A stretch of DNA of 64,000 bases from Charina bottae (Eukaryota; Chordata; Lepidosauria; Squamata; Charinaidae): assembly GCA_023362775.1 (NCBI GenBank), contig JALMGJ010000018.1, positions 2,419,001 to 2,483,000 on the forward strand, read 5' to 3'. Shown here piece after piece: positions 25,197 to 36,939 of this stretch. Under the pieces are notes generated by a model. That model searched no databases. It was not told where the DNA came from and worked only from the letters and a program-made list of their open reading frames with translations. Numbering within the stretch: position 1 is the stretch's first letter; the number at the start of each line of letters is the position of its first letter. Position numbers and translations under genes: made by a program.

Positions 25197-27103
25197 CTAA
25201 ACAAGGGGACTGAGAGGATTAGTGAGTAGCACACTTTATAAGTGGTGGGTGAAGTTCTCTCTCTCTCTCTCTCAATCTCTCTCTCATACAATTACCCAAA
25301 CTCACAAGATTTCTGACATTTCATCCCTGAGATCTCATGTGAAAATGCAAGATTTCTTCATTCTTGCTTGAAAACCATGCAATTTAGGTGTTCTCACCTG
25401 CTCTCACCACATCTTTTTGATCTTCACCTGAAATCACTGAAATTTCACCAAGTTTCATCCATATTCATTTTTAAATTGAACATTGACATTCTGCAAATGC
25501 TACATCAGTTTGTTGCAGAAATCTTAGCATCTATGAGCAATATCTTCCCAATCTCCGGTTAATGAAGATGAACACCTTAGGCTATATTCACAGCCTCTGT
25601 TCCCAGAGCACGATCCACTTTCCAGACACTCTAGTCTGAGGGCAAGATAACCCAAACCTTTTCATGGACGCTAAGTTCTAGATGAAAGTTGGCCTCACCA
25701 CCTGGAAGGGCATTTATGCTGGTGGGTCATTGATAGCTTGAAAACCCACTCCTCCATTCACAAGTCCCTGGACATCTCTCCTCCTTCCCACGTCTCACAG
25801 ATCACCCTGTTTCCTCCATTTTCTCTTCTTTTCCCCCCAAAGGTCCCCTCCTTGGTAGCAAATTAATCAGGACACTTAAGAGTTGACAACTAGAGTACTT
25901 TAGTTCAATTTCTCAGGCCCCTGGCATTCAAAGACAATGTGCTCTAGATATCTGAGATGCACAGATAAGGCTAAATTTCAGAGAATGTGAAGTTTTTGGA
26001 AGCAACGAAGAGGAGAAAGTTGGAAGAGGAAGGCAACTCTTTTGCCATTCCCTCACTCTTAGCAAAGTGCTTGTGTGCTAACCACATTATAGGAACTCAT
26101 AAAGAGCTACTTCCATGCATTAAATATATTTTTCTCTATTTAATCGCCTCAAATCTCTGCCATGCTTCCAAGTTTACAACATACTCTCCTTGGCACTGAA
26201 TGGAAGTTCACATCTGGGCCAGCGCTGGAGTTTTGGAAGGCAGATCTTTCCCTTCAGACCTTCATAATGTTCACAAATGGCGTTTTTCTGCTGATTTGAT
26301 TTTTTTCATGAGTTACATAAAATAAGCTGCATTTCCCAGCCAACGGGAAAGTCTCCCAGTATGGACAGCCTGCAGAACATCCCAAGCTCAGATCTGATTT
26401 TGGGAGCTGAGGCCATGGAAGTCCTCAGCGATCTGAACTAAAGGTGGCTTGGGATAAGACCACTTCTGCTGTGCCTGTCGAGATATTGGGGTACCAAGTG
26501 TTGATGTGCTTCACTGGGTGGGCTGACGATCTACACAATACTGCATCTTCAGCTTAATTAAGTTTAACCTTCTTTGCTCGATTATAGCCTAGTGTATTTG
26601 GTTATTCATGGTACAATGGACAGTACAAACCCAGAAGGAAGGAAGTTGTGTGAACCAGCTAATTTGGGGAAGTTCTCTGTGTTGTCTCTACGTACCCACA
26701 TCAAAAAGGATATAGCAGAGCAAGCTATGCAGTGTTCTTGGGCATTAAAGGGATCTGCTGGCTACCACGCCTGGTCTCCACTAGGTCCTTTGACCAAACC
26801 ACTGCTGCTCTTGTTGCATTCCTATCCCCTTTTCCTCTGAGAGTTCAAGAAGACATACAGTAGATGGAGGTAACCTCTCTCTAATGCTTTCTCTTCAAGA
26901 ATCCCATGACGTAGGTGGTGGGCAAGCCTCTGCTTCATGAAAACTAGAAATTACGGTCCTCCCACTCCTGGGACCTCAGACACACTTTCCTCCCCAAGGT
27001 CCTATGTGGATGGCGGAGAACATCTCGCATGCAGATGAAACATCCCAGGGGAAGCCTGAGGTAATAAATACATGGGAATTTGGAACAGGCACTCGTCCCC
27101 TAC

Positions 27104-27247
27104 CTGCAAATAAATCTTCTTCAATCCGGGGATGAGATCCCCAATTGGTCCTGAGGCCAGGCGCCCAACTCCCGACATGGCTCCTAAGCAAACCAGCACA
27201 ATCCATGCTCTCTCCTTTTCTTGGAACTCCACTTCCACAAACTTCAC
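27104..27247 (-). CDS. SLC16A2: SLC16A2 (MCT8) coding exon 4
   Basis: The exon is 144 nt, exactly 48 codons, phase 0 at both ends. The acceptor is TTTCCAG|GTGAAG and the donor is TTGCAG|GTAGGG. It encodes the TM7-TM8 loop (VKFVEVEFQEKERA), TM8 (WIVLVCLGAMSGVGRLASG) and the loop IGDLIPGLKKIYLQ. The Arg of GVGRLASG is 30 residues after the His of PYMHL in exon 3. This is the spacing of His415 and Arg445 in human MCT8, where Arg445 is required for iodothyronine transport. The preserved spacing supports both the splice model and the assignment to MCT8. No disruption is seen. Confidence 0.95.
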
Positions 27248-27409
27248 CTGGAAAGTGGAAAAGAGGCCTCAGTCTTGTGTTCACTCCAACAGCCTTCGGG
27301 GTTGCTGATGCAAATGGGTGGAGAATTGTCACTTGGTAAAAAGAGACACTTATGGACTGTTCTGGGTTGATGAGAGACAGGGTAAGCCCACAAAAGTGGG
27401 AAAGGCATA

Positions 27410-27819
27410 CAAGTAGTCCTCGTTTAACAACCATTCATTTAGTCACAGTTTGGACTTACGATGGTGCTGAAAAAAACAATTTAGGACTGGTCCTCACACT
27501 TACGACCATTGCAGAGTCCCTGCGGTCACATGATCATGATTTGGGCACTTGGCAACTGGTTCACATTTATGACCATCGCAGTGTCCCGTGGTCACATGAT
27601 TGTCATTTTCGACCTTCCTGGCCAGCTTCTGGCAAGCAAAATCAATGGGGAACCACATGATTTGCTTAACGACCATGTGGTTTGCTTAATGCCCACTGTG
27701 ATTCGCTTAACAGCTGCTGCAAAAAAGGTCATAAAATCAGGTCAGATTCGCTTAACGACCACTTTACTTAGCAACTGAAATTCCGGTCCCAATTGTGGTT
27801 ATTAAGCAAGGACTACCTG
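27410..27819. mobile_element. TA-flanked DNA transposon in SLC16A2 intron 3
   Basis: Begins CAAGTAGTCCTCGTTTAAC and ends GGACTACCTG, with TA on both sides. The interior repeats ATGACCATCGCAG-type motifs. It lies about 160 bp upstream of the exon 4 acceptor and does not touch the exon. Confidence 0.8.
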
Positions 27820-28475
27820 TAAAAGGGGGAGGATTTGTGGGCCACCTTTGTATATTTTTGAGGGGTATAGAGTGGGAATTTTAGGCATTCATTGCACTCC
27901 TTAAAAGCCCCCAAAGCTAGCCCAAATTTTCTTGGGGTTTTTTTTGTGAGGGGGGGAGGTTAATGGATAACATGGGTGATTTTGGCAAAGCTTAAGGCGT
28001 CCTTTTTGCTTCTAAAATCCCTACCACCCGAACATGTATTTAAAATTTCAGCCCTGCTCACCTCCGTGACATCTTGAGACCACCACTCGTGTGTCCCCTG
28101 TGGCATTTCCGAAAGCCCCACCCCCCAAAACCAACAAGGAGCAAGAAAAATCTGCCTGCCCATGTCCTAAAGATGCTGCATCATGGGGGAATTATATTTT
28201 GCACCCCTCCATCTCTCGCGTCTTGCATGATCTCTGCAGCGTGTTCAGTGATCACATCTTGACTGAGATATTGTGAGATATTTTTTTCTCTTTCATCACC
28301 AAAACCCTCTTTCTATTAGTGCCGGACATGTAAGAACTGATGAGATGGAGGTTCTTGACTGACCATGTCCCTGGAAATACAGGACCTTCTGTTGAGCCTT
28401 TTTGCTTCTCTGCTTTCTTAAAAGGAAGCCTCCAGCCACAATCTCCAGCCGTGCTTATTGAGACTCCTGAGACTT

Positions 28476-29830
28476 CTTTTCTCTTTACAGGAATATTATA
28501 TACAACCTGGTTACTGCGGTTGCAAGAGTGAAGAGGGATAGATATAAGGAAATGGAGTCCATGGCTGCACCTTCAGAAGTACCAACATCAGATATGGGAA
28601 AAATATTGGATGCGATTACAGCACTGATTCCAAAAATAGATGATTTAACTACTGCCTTGGAGGAAAAGATGGATATTTTAAATGTTACCTGGATGGATGA
28701 CTTAATTACTTCTTTTGATATAAAAATAGATAAAAAGATGGACAATATTTTAGATCAACAAGTAGAAGTGAAAATGGAAGTGATGAAGGAAGACTCAGAA
28801 AAAGAATTTAGAAATGAAATACAGACTGTCAAAGAAATTGCAAATATTCCTCCAGGGGATTTTAAAGAGACACAAGGCCAGGTTAAGAAATTGGAGATTA
28901 AATCAGATTCTATTACTATGGAATATAATTTAGATGCTATTGTATTACCAGAAATGAGAGAAGAAGAATGTACTTTGAGTTTGATAGGAGCTCTGGAAAA
29001 ATTAGATGAGAATATGAGAAAATATATAGTTGATACTTTAGTTCAACATTTAGAGACAGAAGAAGAAGACATGGACTCTGAGATAGATAAAATTTTTAGA
29101 GTTGAATCACGTTACGTTAGAGATAAGAAACTGTCAAGATATTTTGTGAGAAAAGTTATAAAAGAACAAAATCTGAAGAAATATTATAGCGAGAGATCAA
29201 AAATAGTAGGGTTGGGTATAACTTAAAAGAATTAAATCAGAATTTTTTTTCTTTCTTTTTGTTTGGAATCTGGGTTGTATAAATAGAAAAATCCTTTTCT
29301 TTTTATTTCTATATGCATAGTATAATAGTATAGTTGGGTATATCTATATATGTATAGTTTTGGGAAAATTAAAGTGTACCAACAATACAGGAATGGATGT
29401 TGAAACTACTAGAAATGGCAGAAAATGATAAATTGATTTGCCTACTAAAAGAAAATTTTAATTATTATTCTTTAATGAGTGGAAATCTTTGATGGACTAT
29501 TTGCAAAAAGCAGGAGGAGTAAAGCTAAATATGGAGTTTTTGTTGATTAGATTATAGATAAATAGTACATAATAGACAAGGAAAAATATATGAATGTTAT
29601 ATGAATAGCCAGCATGTTAAAACAAACTATCTATTTTATTCTTATGACCATAGACGGATCGGAGGTCATCTAATTTCTGTGTATGTCTTTTTCTTTATTA
29701 TTTTTTTCTTTTTCTTTACTGCACTTTTCTTTTTCTTTTCTTTTAATTTGTATTTCTTTTTCCGTTTCATCTTTATCTTTTAGCTTTGTATACCTAAAAA
29801 CCTAATAAAACTTAATAAAAAAAAAAAAGA
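28476..29830 (+). mobile_element. Internally deleted L1 LINE with 16-bp TSD
   Basis: A complete retroposon insertion in SLC16A2 intron 3, antisense to the gene. The 16-bp duplication GAGACTCCTGAGACTT flanks it at 28460-28475 and 29831-29846, and it ends in AATAAAACTTAATAAA followed by a run of A. It carries an ORF1-like frame (28528-29226), then about 150 bp resembling the extreme C-terminus of L1 ORF2 (29370-29500), then a T- and CTTT-rich 3' region. Nearly all of ORF2 (endonuclease and reverse transcriptase) is absent, so the element is non-autonomous. Confidence 0.85.
28528..29226 (+). CDS. L1 ORF1p-like protein, open frame
   Basis: A 232-codon frame within the deleted L1. ORF1p is the RNA-binding trimeric chaperone of L1 particles. 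Residues about 15-130 are rich in charged residues with heptad-like hydrophobics, consistent with a coiled coil (for example DAITALIPKIDDLTTALEEK). The C-terminal 55 residues (IDKIFRVESRYV...LSRYFVRKVIKEQ...YYSERSKI) resemble the C-terminal domain of vertebrate L1 ORF1p, where a similar IxRVxR...PRxVIVxF pattern occurs. The length is somewhat short for ORF1p and a typical RRM core is not obvious. The start at 28528 is simply the first Met; the Met at 28552 or 28561 could be used instead. The frame is intact, but there is no evidence that it is expressed. Confidence 0.7.
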   Translation: MKRDRYKEMESMAAPSEVPTSDMGKILDAITALIPKIDDLTTALEEKMDILNVTWMDDLITSFDIKIDKKMDNILDQQVEVKMEVMKEDSEKEFRNEIQTVKEIANIPPGDFKETQGQVKKLEIKSDSITMEYNLDAIVLPEMREEECTLSLIGALEKLDENMRKYIVDTLVQHLETEEEDMDSEIDKIFRVESRYVRDKKLSRYFVRKVIKEQNLKKYYSERSKIVGLGIT

Positions 29831-29849
29831 GAGACTCCTGAGACTTGTT

Positions 29850-30760
29850 CAACAATTTCTAGAGGACTACAGGTTCCCCACCTCTGCAACTGGGGTTGGA
29901 GAAGTCCAGCCCAGAGCCCCCGCTTTGTGGGGTGCTGCAGGACTCTGTACTCTCTCCTCTCCTGTTTAAGAGCTACATGGAGCTGCTGAGCAAGGTCATC
30001 CAATGGTTTGGGGTGAGGCATCTTCAGGATGCCGATGCTCCTCAGCTTTGTATCTCCACCCCAGGTCATCTGAGAGATGCCATGGAAGTCCTGTCTCAGT
30101 ATCTGGAGGCTGTGGGGGTCTGGATGGGGAACAACAGGCTTCAACTCAACCCTACCAAGACCTAGTGGCTCTGGGTTTTAGGATCCCCTGGTTCTGGAGA
30201 ACTTTCATCTTTAATTCTGGGTGGGGTTGCACTACCCCAGACAGAACCTCTGCACAATTTGGGCATCCTCCTAGACTTAAAGAGCAGGTAGCAGATGTGG
30301 CTAGAAGGGCCTTTACACAGCTGTGTGTTGTGCACCAAGTGAGGCTGTTCCTGCTCACGGTCACTCATCCCTTGGTTACCTCCCAATTAGAATATTGCAA
30401 TGCACTCTCCATGGGGCTGCCCTTGAAGAGTATTCAAAAGCTTCAGCTGGTGCAAAATGCAGCATTGCAGGCCGTTGGGTGCATGGGACACCTATGCTCT
30501 GCATTGACTGCCAGTAGGCTTCCAGGTTCAACTCAAGCTGCTGGTAGTTATGTTTAAAACCCTTCATGGGTTGGGGCTGAGTTACTTGAGGGATTGTTGC
30601 CCCCTGATTGTATCTACCCATCTTCCTGTTAGATCTGGCAAGAGACAATTTCAGACAAGTCTTATGCTCCTCATGTAGGTCATTCCAAGTGGATCAGTCG
30701 GTTGTTCCATAAAGGTAGAACGTGCTCGGCCATCCATACAGTTAGGAAGGATCACTATCA
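29850..30760 (+). pseudogene. CR1/L2-group LINE reverse-transcriptase relic
   Basis: A decayed reverse-transcriptase segment. VLQDSVLSPLLFKSYMELL corresponds to the usual PQGSVLSPxLFNxYM motif. The catalytic YADD region has become LQDADAPQLC. NNRLQLNPTKT, LILGGVALP and LVTSQLEYCNALSMGLPLK follow in the normal CR1/L2 order, with a stop and frame changes between them. It begins just after the 3' target duplication of the deleted L1, so the L1 landed at or beside this relic. Not functional. CR1 and L2 cannot be told apart by eye. Confidence 0.75.
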
Positions 30761-31252
30761 TAACTGACATGTCATGATGGCTGCCTTGACTTCCTACATA
30801 GAAGGTCATCAGCCAGTCAGACCAGCTTCAGCACAAGGGACATCCTGCTCTCACTGATAGCTCTCCTGCAGGGCTGCTTCATTAAAGACCAACCCCACCC
30901 CTTTGGGACCCTCTGACTGTAGAGGGAATGGCCTTGAAGGACAGGAAGAGCCGCTACCAAGACAAGGGTCAGAGAAGAGGGGCTTGAGCCCGGGCCAAGA
31001 AAGAAACTTCAGAAAACGTCTCAGATGGGCCCCTCCCTAGTTCACACAAAGATAAAGTGAGGGAGGGAGGAAGCACATTCAGACTTGCAAGATTCTGTTC
31101 CTATAGCTTTACAATAAAGGTAGTCCCAACCTATTTGGCATTGGTTTCTTAGTCTGGTCTACCTCGTAGGACTGACACTGTCCCCTTCTCTTCCGTAAGA
31201 CAAGGAGCATCCCCCATCCCCCCTTTCCCTCTCCATCTCATGGCATCCTCAC

Positions 31253-31715
31253 CAGATGCATGTAAGGAACAAAGTATCCCAGGATTGCAGTGGCTATTCC
31301 AAATGCCCAAACCCGGTAAGTCTTTCTCCTGAAGACTTGCAAGTTGAAATATTTCCGCATCTGCGAGACACACTGCTGCGTCCAGCTCCGTCTTTCTGGT
31401 CTGACCTCCTCCCTATCGTGAGGACCCGAGGTGGATGGGAACATGGGGCGGAAGGTCAAGGACAAGAAGATCTGGACCAGCATAAAGGCGCTCAGCATCT
31501 GGAAAGTGTGAGGAAGCCCCAGGGTCCGCCCAACCACCTGCAGGAGGAACGGGAGGCCCACTGAGAAGAAGCAGCTTCCGGTTGTCACCAGTCCATTGGC
31601 CAAACCAAGTCGCCGCTTGAAGTAGTGCCCCAGAATCACCAGGGAGGGATGGAAGGCGAAGGAGCTGCCACCTCCAAAGAGGATCCCGTAGGTGAAGTAG
31701 CGGACCTCCAGGGAC
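31253..31715 (-). CDS. SLC16A2: SLC16A2 (MCT8) coding exon 3
   Basis: The exon is 463 nt. Its acceptor is TTTTCCATAG|G, whose first base completes the Lys codon split with exon 2, and its donor is CTG|GTGAG in phase 0. It encodes 154 residues covering TM4 ([19 protein letters not shown]), TM5 ([20 protein letters not shown]), TM6 ([18 protein letters not shown]), the large cytosolic central loop with [19 protein letters not shown], and TM7 ([19 protein letters not shown]) ending in the MHL motif. The His of PYMHL matches human MCT8 His415, implicated in substrate recognition. The reading frame is open throughout. Introns on either side are about 6.5 kb (to exon 2) and 4.0 kb (to exon 4). The central loop after TM6 is the least conserved part, as expected for the family. 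Confidence 0.95.
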
Positions 31716-31771
31716 CTATGGAAAACAGAATCCCACAACAGCTTTTGGTAAGGAATTCCAGAGTGGTTTAT

Positions 31772-31925
31772 TGTCTCATCAATTAATTAATTGATTAGCT
31801 CAATTTATATAGCCGCCCATCTCACTTTTATGTGACTCTAGGCGGCTTACAATAAAACAAATAAAAACACGTAGCAGCCGGGCATGATCTAACCTATCAT
31901 CCCTACAACCAGGAGACAGGCTCTA
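31772..31925 (-). mobile_element. CR1/L2-type LINE 3' end in SLC16A2 intron 2
   Basis: TATATAGCCGCCCATCTCAC and CTAGGCGGCTTACAATAAAA are the reverse complement of the common CR1/L2 3' end. It begins about 55 bp upstream of the exon 3 acceptor. Confidence 0.65.
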
Positions 31926-32566
31926 ACCCTCTAACTCTCATAGTTCGCTGAATTATTTGTTGGAATGTTTTATTCTGAATTTGTTATTACAAATCGACTT
32001 TGAAGTCTCAAATATGCTACCTCTCTTTCCCCCAAGAGTCATAAAACTGGTGCAACTGAAGTGCACTTTGGTTGTTGGCTGTGAGCTGTGCTCTGCGAAG
32101 CCCTGGAAGAGAAGAAGAGATCCCTTGTCGGGTGGCATTTAGAAGCGTGGGATGAGGTGGGACCAGGAACAGCAAAGGGTATTGTTTTATCGTTTGGTTC
32201 TTTACTCTTTTGTGCCTTTAAAATGCTTTTTAAAATTGTCACTGCTTGGCTGATGCGTGGTTTAAATTGTTTGTCTTAAAATATACATGCGTAAGTAAGG
32301 GGCAGCGACTTCCCAACGTTAGGAGACATCGCTGTCGATTTTCAATGCCTCCTGCTGTGACATCGGTCTCTTCCTACACATGTCTAGGGGTAGGCAATGT
32401 TTTCATGCCGATGTCACTTGATCTCTAAGCATCTGCTGGAAACCCTGCTTCAAAAACTGAGGAGGTCCAGGACAAAAACCAAATGCACTTTTGGCCAAAT
32501 CTACGAAGGTTCTTCTGATGCTCTTAGAATTAAGCCAAGTGTTTTGGCATTTTATTTTAACCCATA

Positions 32567-32787
32567 CAGGCATTCCTCGTTATTCACGGGTTCCGTATTT
32601 GCTCATTTGCGAAAACGTATTTGTAACCCCCCAATCCATGTTGTCGGACTTATTTGTGGACATGCAGAATGGCAAAACGTTGGAATCGCCCGATGCGCAC
32701 GTCCCCAGTTGAGGTTTCAGCGTTCGCTAGCTCGGTATTTGCGGCATTTTCACAAAGGTAACTACCGCGAGTAACAAGAATTGCCTG
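32567..32787. mobile_element. Tigger/pogo-like non-autonomous element
   Basis: Starts CAGGCATTCCTCGTTATTC and ends ACAAGAATTGCCTG, flanked by TA on both sides (32565-32566, 32788-32789). The CAGGCATTCCTCGTTATTC end resembles the ends of Tigger-type pogo elements. No coding capacity. Confidence 0.75.
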
Positions 32788-33421
32788 TATATTCTTTCAA
32801 ATTGTGCCCAGTATGGCAGGGATGAGAATTAAGTGCATGGATCCTGGGATGCAGCTGTTAAGCCCAGCCTTGTGTTGGCGCGGGGTGGTGGTGGTTTCCA
32901 AAGGATGCTGTCTACCCAAGAGGGAAGCATCACACCCATTTAGAGAATCTTTACTTTCTGGTGGCTCATAAATCATGAGTTGGGCAGCCTTGTATATTTT
33001 TTAAGTCGATAAAATAAATCAATTCAAAGGCCTGGAAAGAAGATTCTGCTCGAATCCCTGGGAAATAAGAATACTAAACAGCTGCAGGTCCCTCTTTTCT
33101 TTAGAAGGATGTCCACCTGCTGGCTTGTCAGCAAAAAAAGACAAAGATCAGCTAAAGCTCGAGGATTCACGTTGTCACTAATAAATCTAGGCAGGCAGAG
33201 CTAGGTTTAGGCGGATGGACATCCAACTTTCTATCAGATTCAAAGGTTCAAGGAGGTTCAGGAAAGTTGTTGTTCTCATGAAGAAAATGAACTCTCTCCT
33301 TCAAAAAGTATGGAAGTGTTGATCCTGTATGTGACGAGAGTTTGATTCTGCTCGTGAGCAGCAGAAAGGCTGTTGAACAGCAAATAGGTATTTTTCAGTT
33401 CTTTTCACCACTAGATTAAGG

Positions 33422-34167
33422 CTGGGGTGTCCGCATGGTATGGTCAAAAAAGTCCAGATGGCAACGTAATTAATCACAGTGTGATTAAAGCTCTGCTTGT
33501 TTTTTATGTGTGTTGCACATACAGGTAGTCCTCATTTAGCAACCACAACTGGGACCGACAACTCTGTTGCTAAGTGAAGCGGTCACTAAGTGGAAAATCA
33601 CATGACCATAACTATGCTTTCCTTTCCCCCCCTCCCCCAGCCTTTGGAATGCTTACGCCGGTGCTGGGATAATTAGCAAGAAGGGAATTAATGTTTGTAC
33701 TTACATTCATTGGAAAGGGAGGGATTATGAGAGAGTAAGCAGGCATGCAATGGGGAATACACATAGAAAAGAATGTGGTGGCGCTGGCAACCCTGAGCAT
33801 GCTTGGCAAACAGCCGGTGTATTCCCCAATGTGTGCCTGCTTACTCTCTTGTCATCCCTTCCTCTCCAATCTCTCTGCTCTGTGAAAGAGAGAAAAGAGA
33901 AAAGAAGAAAAACAACAGGTCAGGCACAGGACAATATATACTGACTGTAATGGCAATCCCATGACTGAGGGACACTGCGAAGGTCGTAAATGCGGACATT
34001 GGTTGTAAAGTTATTTTTTCAGCACTGTTGTAACTTCGAATGGTCACTGAACAAGGCAGTCGGTAAGCAAGGACTATGTGCATGTCGCACATAAAAAACA
34101 GGCAGCGCTTTGATCGCACCACTGTGGCCCTCATCTTGACTCTTCTGACCATCTCTTGCCAGATGCC
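33422..34167. repeat. Foldback element carrying a nested TA-flanked transposon
   Basis: Left arm GGTCAAAAAAGTCCAGATGG through GCTTGTTTTTTATGTG; right arm the complement (CACATAAAAAACAGGCAGCG through TCATCTTGACTCTTCTGACC). The element at 33522-34080 sits between the arms. Confidence 0.6.
33522..34080. mobile_element. TA-flanked DNA transposon nested in a foldback element
   Basis: Starts CAGGTAGTCCTCATTTAGC after TA and ends AAGGACTATGTG. The interior contains an inverted segment around ATGGGGAATACACA and its near complement TGTATTCCCCAATG. It sits between the two arms of a GTCAAAAAAGTC-type foldback element (about 33422-34167). Confidence 0.7.
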
Positions 34168-34954
34168 TATGCTCAGAAAGAGTCTGAATTATGCCATGGG
34201 AAATTTGAATTTAAAAGAGCATCTCTTGGTGATTTAAACCACTTTGATGAATAACACCCATCAACCCTGGCAGCCACGGAGAGTGAGAAAGAGGGAGCAA
34301 GAGGGGAAAGGTGTAACTCACTTCAGATGATGTGCCAGATGGGGTTAAAATGGGATGGGGAGGTTTGTAGTTCAACTTGTGTAAAAAAGCTACTGTCTTA
34401 CTATGTTGTGTGAACATGGTATCAGGTTATGCCACAATATGGTTTACTTTGGCAGACCATGTCACACGAATAGAGCAACTGTGGCCTATTAACTAGGGTT
34501 GGGTAAGGGTATGGTGGGAATCCCATATAATATTCTTTTTGTTTCCCGGGAAGTTTGCAGAGCTTCCTAACCCAACACCCCTAACAGACTCGGAGATAGT
34601 TGGGTTGGAAAAGAGGATCTTAAAAATCCACAAAAGGAAAACCACTGAGCGTGTAATTCTTGAAGTCAGAAACTTGTAGGATTCTCTCCATGCTATTAAG
34701 ATTCTCCTCTGGCGAAGCTGTCTCTGTTTTCTAATGCCAACTCCCTGCACTCTTAAATCCCACTGAATTCAATGGGACAATTCCTAAAGCCAGTGGACAG
34801 CTCTCTCCCACTGAAGTGCACGGCATTTAAATAGAACATGAAAATTAATACCCAGCAACTGTTACGTTTACATAATCCTGCAACTGCAAATAATTTGAAC
34901 TGAGTTGTTGGCTCTGAAAATTAACATAATGAGGGATGTTGCACAAAAGTTGCA

Positions 34955-35461
34955 TGAGACTGTGAGTTCTAGTCCCACCTTAGGCATGAAAGCCGGCTGG
35001 GTGACCTTGGGCCAGTCACTCTCTCTCAGCCCTAGGAAGGAGCCAATGGCAAACCAGGAGACTGAGAGTTCTAGTCCCGCCTTAGGCATGAAAGTCGGCT
35101 GGGTGACCTTGGGCCAGTCACTCTCTCTCAGCCCTAGGAAGGAGCCAATGGCAAACCAGGAGACTGAGAGTTCTAGTCCTGCCTTAGGCATGAAAGTCGG
35201 CTGGGTGACCTTGGGCCAGTCACTCTCTCTCAGCCCTAGGAAGGAGCCAATGGCAAACCAGGAGACTGAGAGTTCTAGTCCCGCCTTAGTCATGGAAGCC
35301 GGCTGGGTGACCTTGGGCCAGTCCCTCTCTCAGCCCAACTCACCTCACAGGGTTGTTGTTGTGGGGAAAATAGGAGGAGGAAGGAGTATTAGGTATGTTT
35401 GCCACCTTGAATTATTTATAAAAATAATAAAGGCGGGATATAAAATAAAATAAAAATAAAT
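34955..35461 (+). mobile_element. SINE with four tandem 102-bp units
   Basis: The body unit of the SINE at 16433 is repeated with starts at 34956, 35058, 35160 and 35262, each exactly 102 bp apart, the last unit partial. The tail differs from the 16433 copy (CTCACCTCACAGGGTTGTTG, then TAAAGGCGGGATATAAAATA). It lies in intron 2 of SLC16A2. Confidence 0.8.
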
Positions 35462-35944
35462 TCTTCACTTGAGGACCTAGCCTATAATTTGGATTTGGGT
35501 GTAAGTCTGAATAATTTTAACGGTGCCGCTTAAGGAAAGCTGTGGAAAATGTAATGGACAGCCAAAGGCAAAACTAGAGATATTTAAATGGGCTAAAAAT
35601 AAACGGGAGGAATCCAGTGTTTTGACCAGAGCTGCACACTGCAAAGGAGAAAAGAACCATTTTAATGAGAGATAAATGTATTCTACTCCAAAAAACCTTG
35701 TTTAACATCCTGATGTTTAGAGCACACAGCCAAACCAAGTCAACAAAGATCATTGGTCATTTCACCCCAGCTTATAAGCAAGCATGAACCTCCTCTACTT
35801 TCTAAAAAAAAATAATGCTTTTTATTAATGGCATCAGTATGGAATAGCACCTATTTTAAAAGCGAAAATATCTGGATGAAAACATTTTGGACAGGCAAAT
35901 GACTGCAATGAGCCACAGGCAGCCAAGCAGGGAAATTCAGAAGA

Positions 35945-36065
35945 GAACTGGCACTGAAGATGTTGCCTAGCCTGGCAATGAAACGTCTGCAAGAAAACAA
36001 CAAGGCTCAGAGAGCACCAAGGACTCCACAGTTCGACCTTGAGCTACAAATATTCTCTTGCTTGA
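35945..36065 (+). mobile_element. Penelope-like fragment with hammerhead-like core
   Basis: Matches the arms at 54810-55363: CACTGAAGATGTTGCCTAG, CCTGGCAATGAAACGTCTGC, then ACAACAAGGCTCAGAGAGCA and GAGCTACAAATATTCTCTTG. The CTGAAGA...GAAACGTC order follows the hammerhead core and GCA/TGC could close stem I. Located in intron 2 of SLC16A2. Confidence 0.5.
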
Positions 36066-36597
36066 GCCAATCTTGCTGGTAATCCAACATGTCCCCCGTT
36101 TTCCAATCCACAAATGTCCTTTGCAAGGGATAAAGATTTCTAACCAGACAAAAAAAGCTTCTTTCTCAGCCTTGGCCCACCAGATATATTGGAGTGGCGC
36201 TCCAGCCATCCAGGGCTACCACAGCCGGCCTACAAGAATGCGGATGACCACTTGTGAAAGAACGTAGACCTGGACCCAGGAAGGGGGAAGGCATGAGGAG
36301 ACTGCGGGGGGGGGGGGGTGTCGGATGGGGCAGAGAGAAACTATTCAGGATTCTGCTATTCTACCCTGCAACGATAAGCAGCATTCCTGGAATCCTTGCA
36401 TTGCCTGTTTCTTGACCTGGCTTACCTCGAAGGCTGACGCCATTAAAGGAGAGCAAAGGGATGTCACTCCTGGGGGTTTCTTTAGACCTGCCATGGTAGG
36501 CTGCCCCCCCCCTTTCCCAGCCAGAGCCTGCCTGGGAACAACAATGGGTCTGCAACAGTTTGGGGCCAGGGGGTGCGCCTGACCTTTTAGTGGCATG

Positions 36598-36939
36598 GTG
36601 GGAGGGAGGGAGGGAGGGAGGGAGGGAAGAAGGGAGAGGGAGAGGGAGAGGGAGAGGGAGAGGGAGAGGGAGAGGGAGAGGGGGAGGGGGAGGGGGAGGG
36701 GGAGGGGGAGGAAGGAAGGGAGGGAGGGAATAAGGGAGAGGGAGAGGGGGAGGGGGAGGGGGAGGGGGAGGAAGGAAGGAAGGGAGGGAGGGAGGGAGGG
36801 AAGAAGGGAGAGGGAGAGGGAGAGGGAGAGGGGGAGGGGGAGGAAGGAAGGAAGGAAGGGAGGGAGGGAGGGAGGGAGGGAAGAAGGGAGAGGGAGAGGG
36901 AGAGGGGGAGGGGGAGGGGGAGGGGGAGGGAGGGAGGGA
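36598..36939. repeat. (GGGA)n and (GGGAGA)n microsatellite block
   Basis: About 340 bp of purine repeat with alternating GGGA, GGGAGA, GGGGGA and GGAA blocks that recur in the same order, in SLC16A2 intron 2. Confidence 0.97.

Noticed and set aside
34956..35340. CRISPR-like array (regular repeats)
   Set aside because: The repeats are directly adjacent SINE units of 102 bp without spacers, in a vertebrate genome.
34868..35453. Long repetitive frames on both strands with 34-residue repeats
   Set aside because: The 102-bp SINE unit is a multiple of three, so its tandem copies stay open by chance. This is not a repeat protein.
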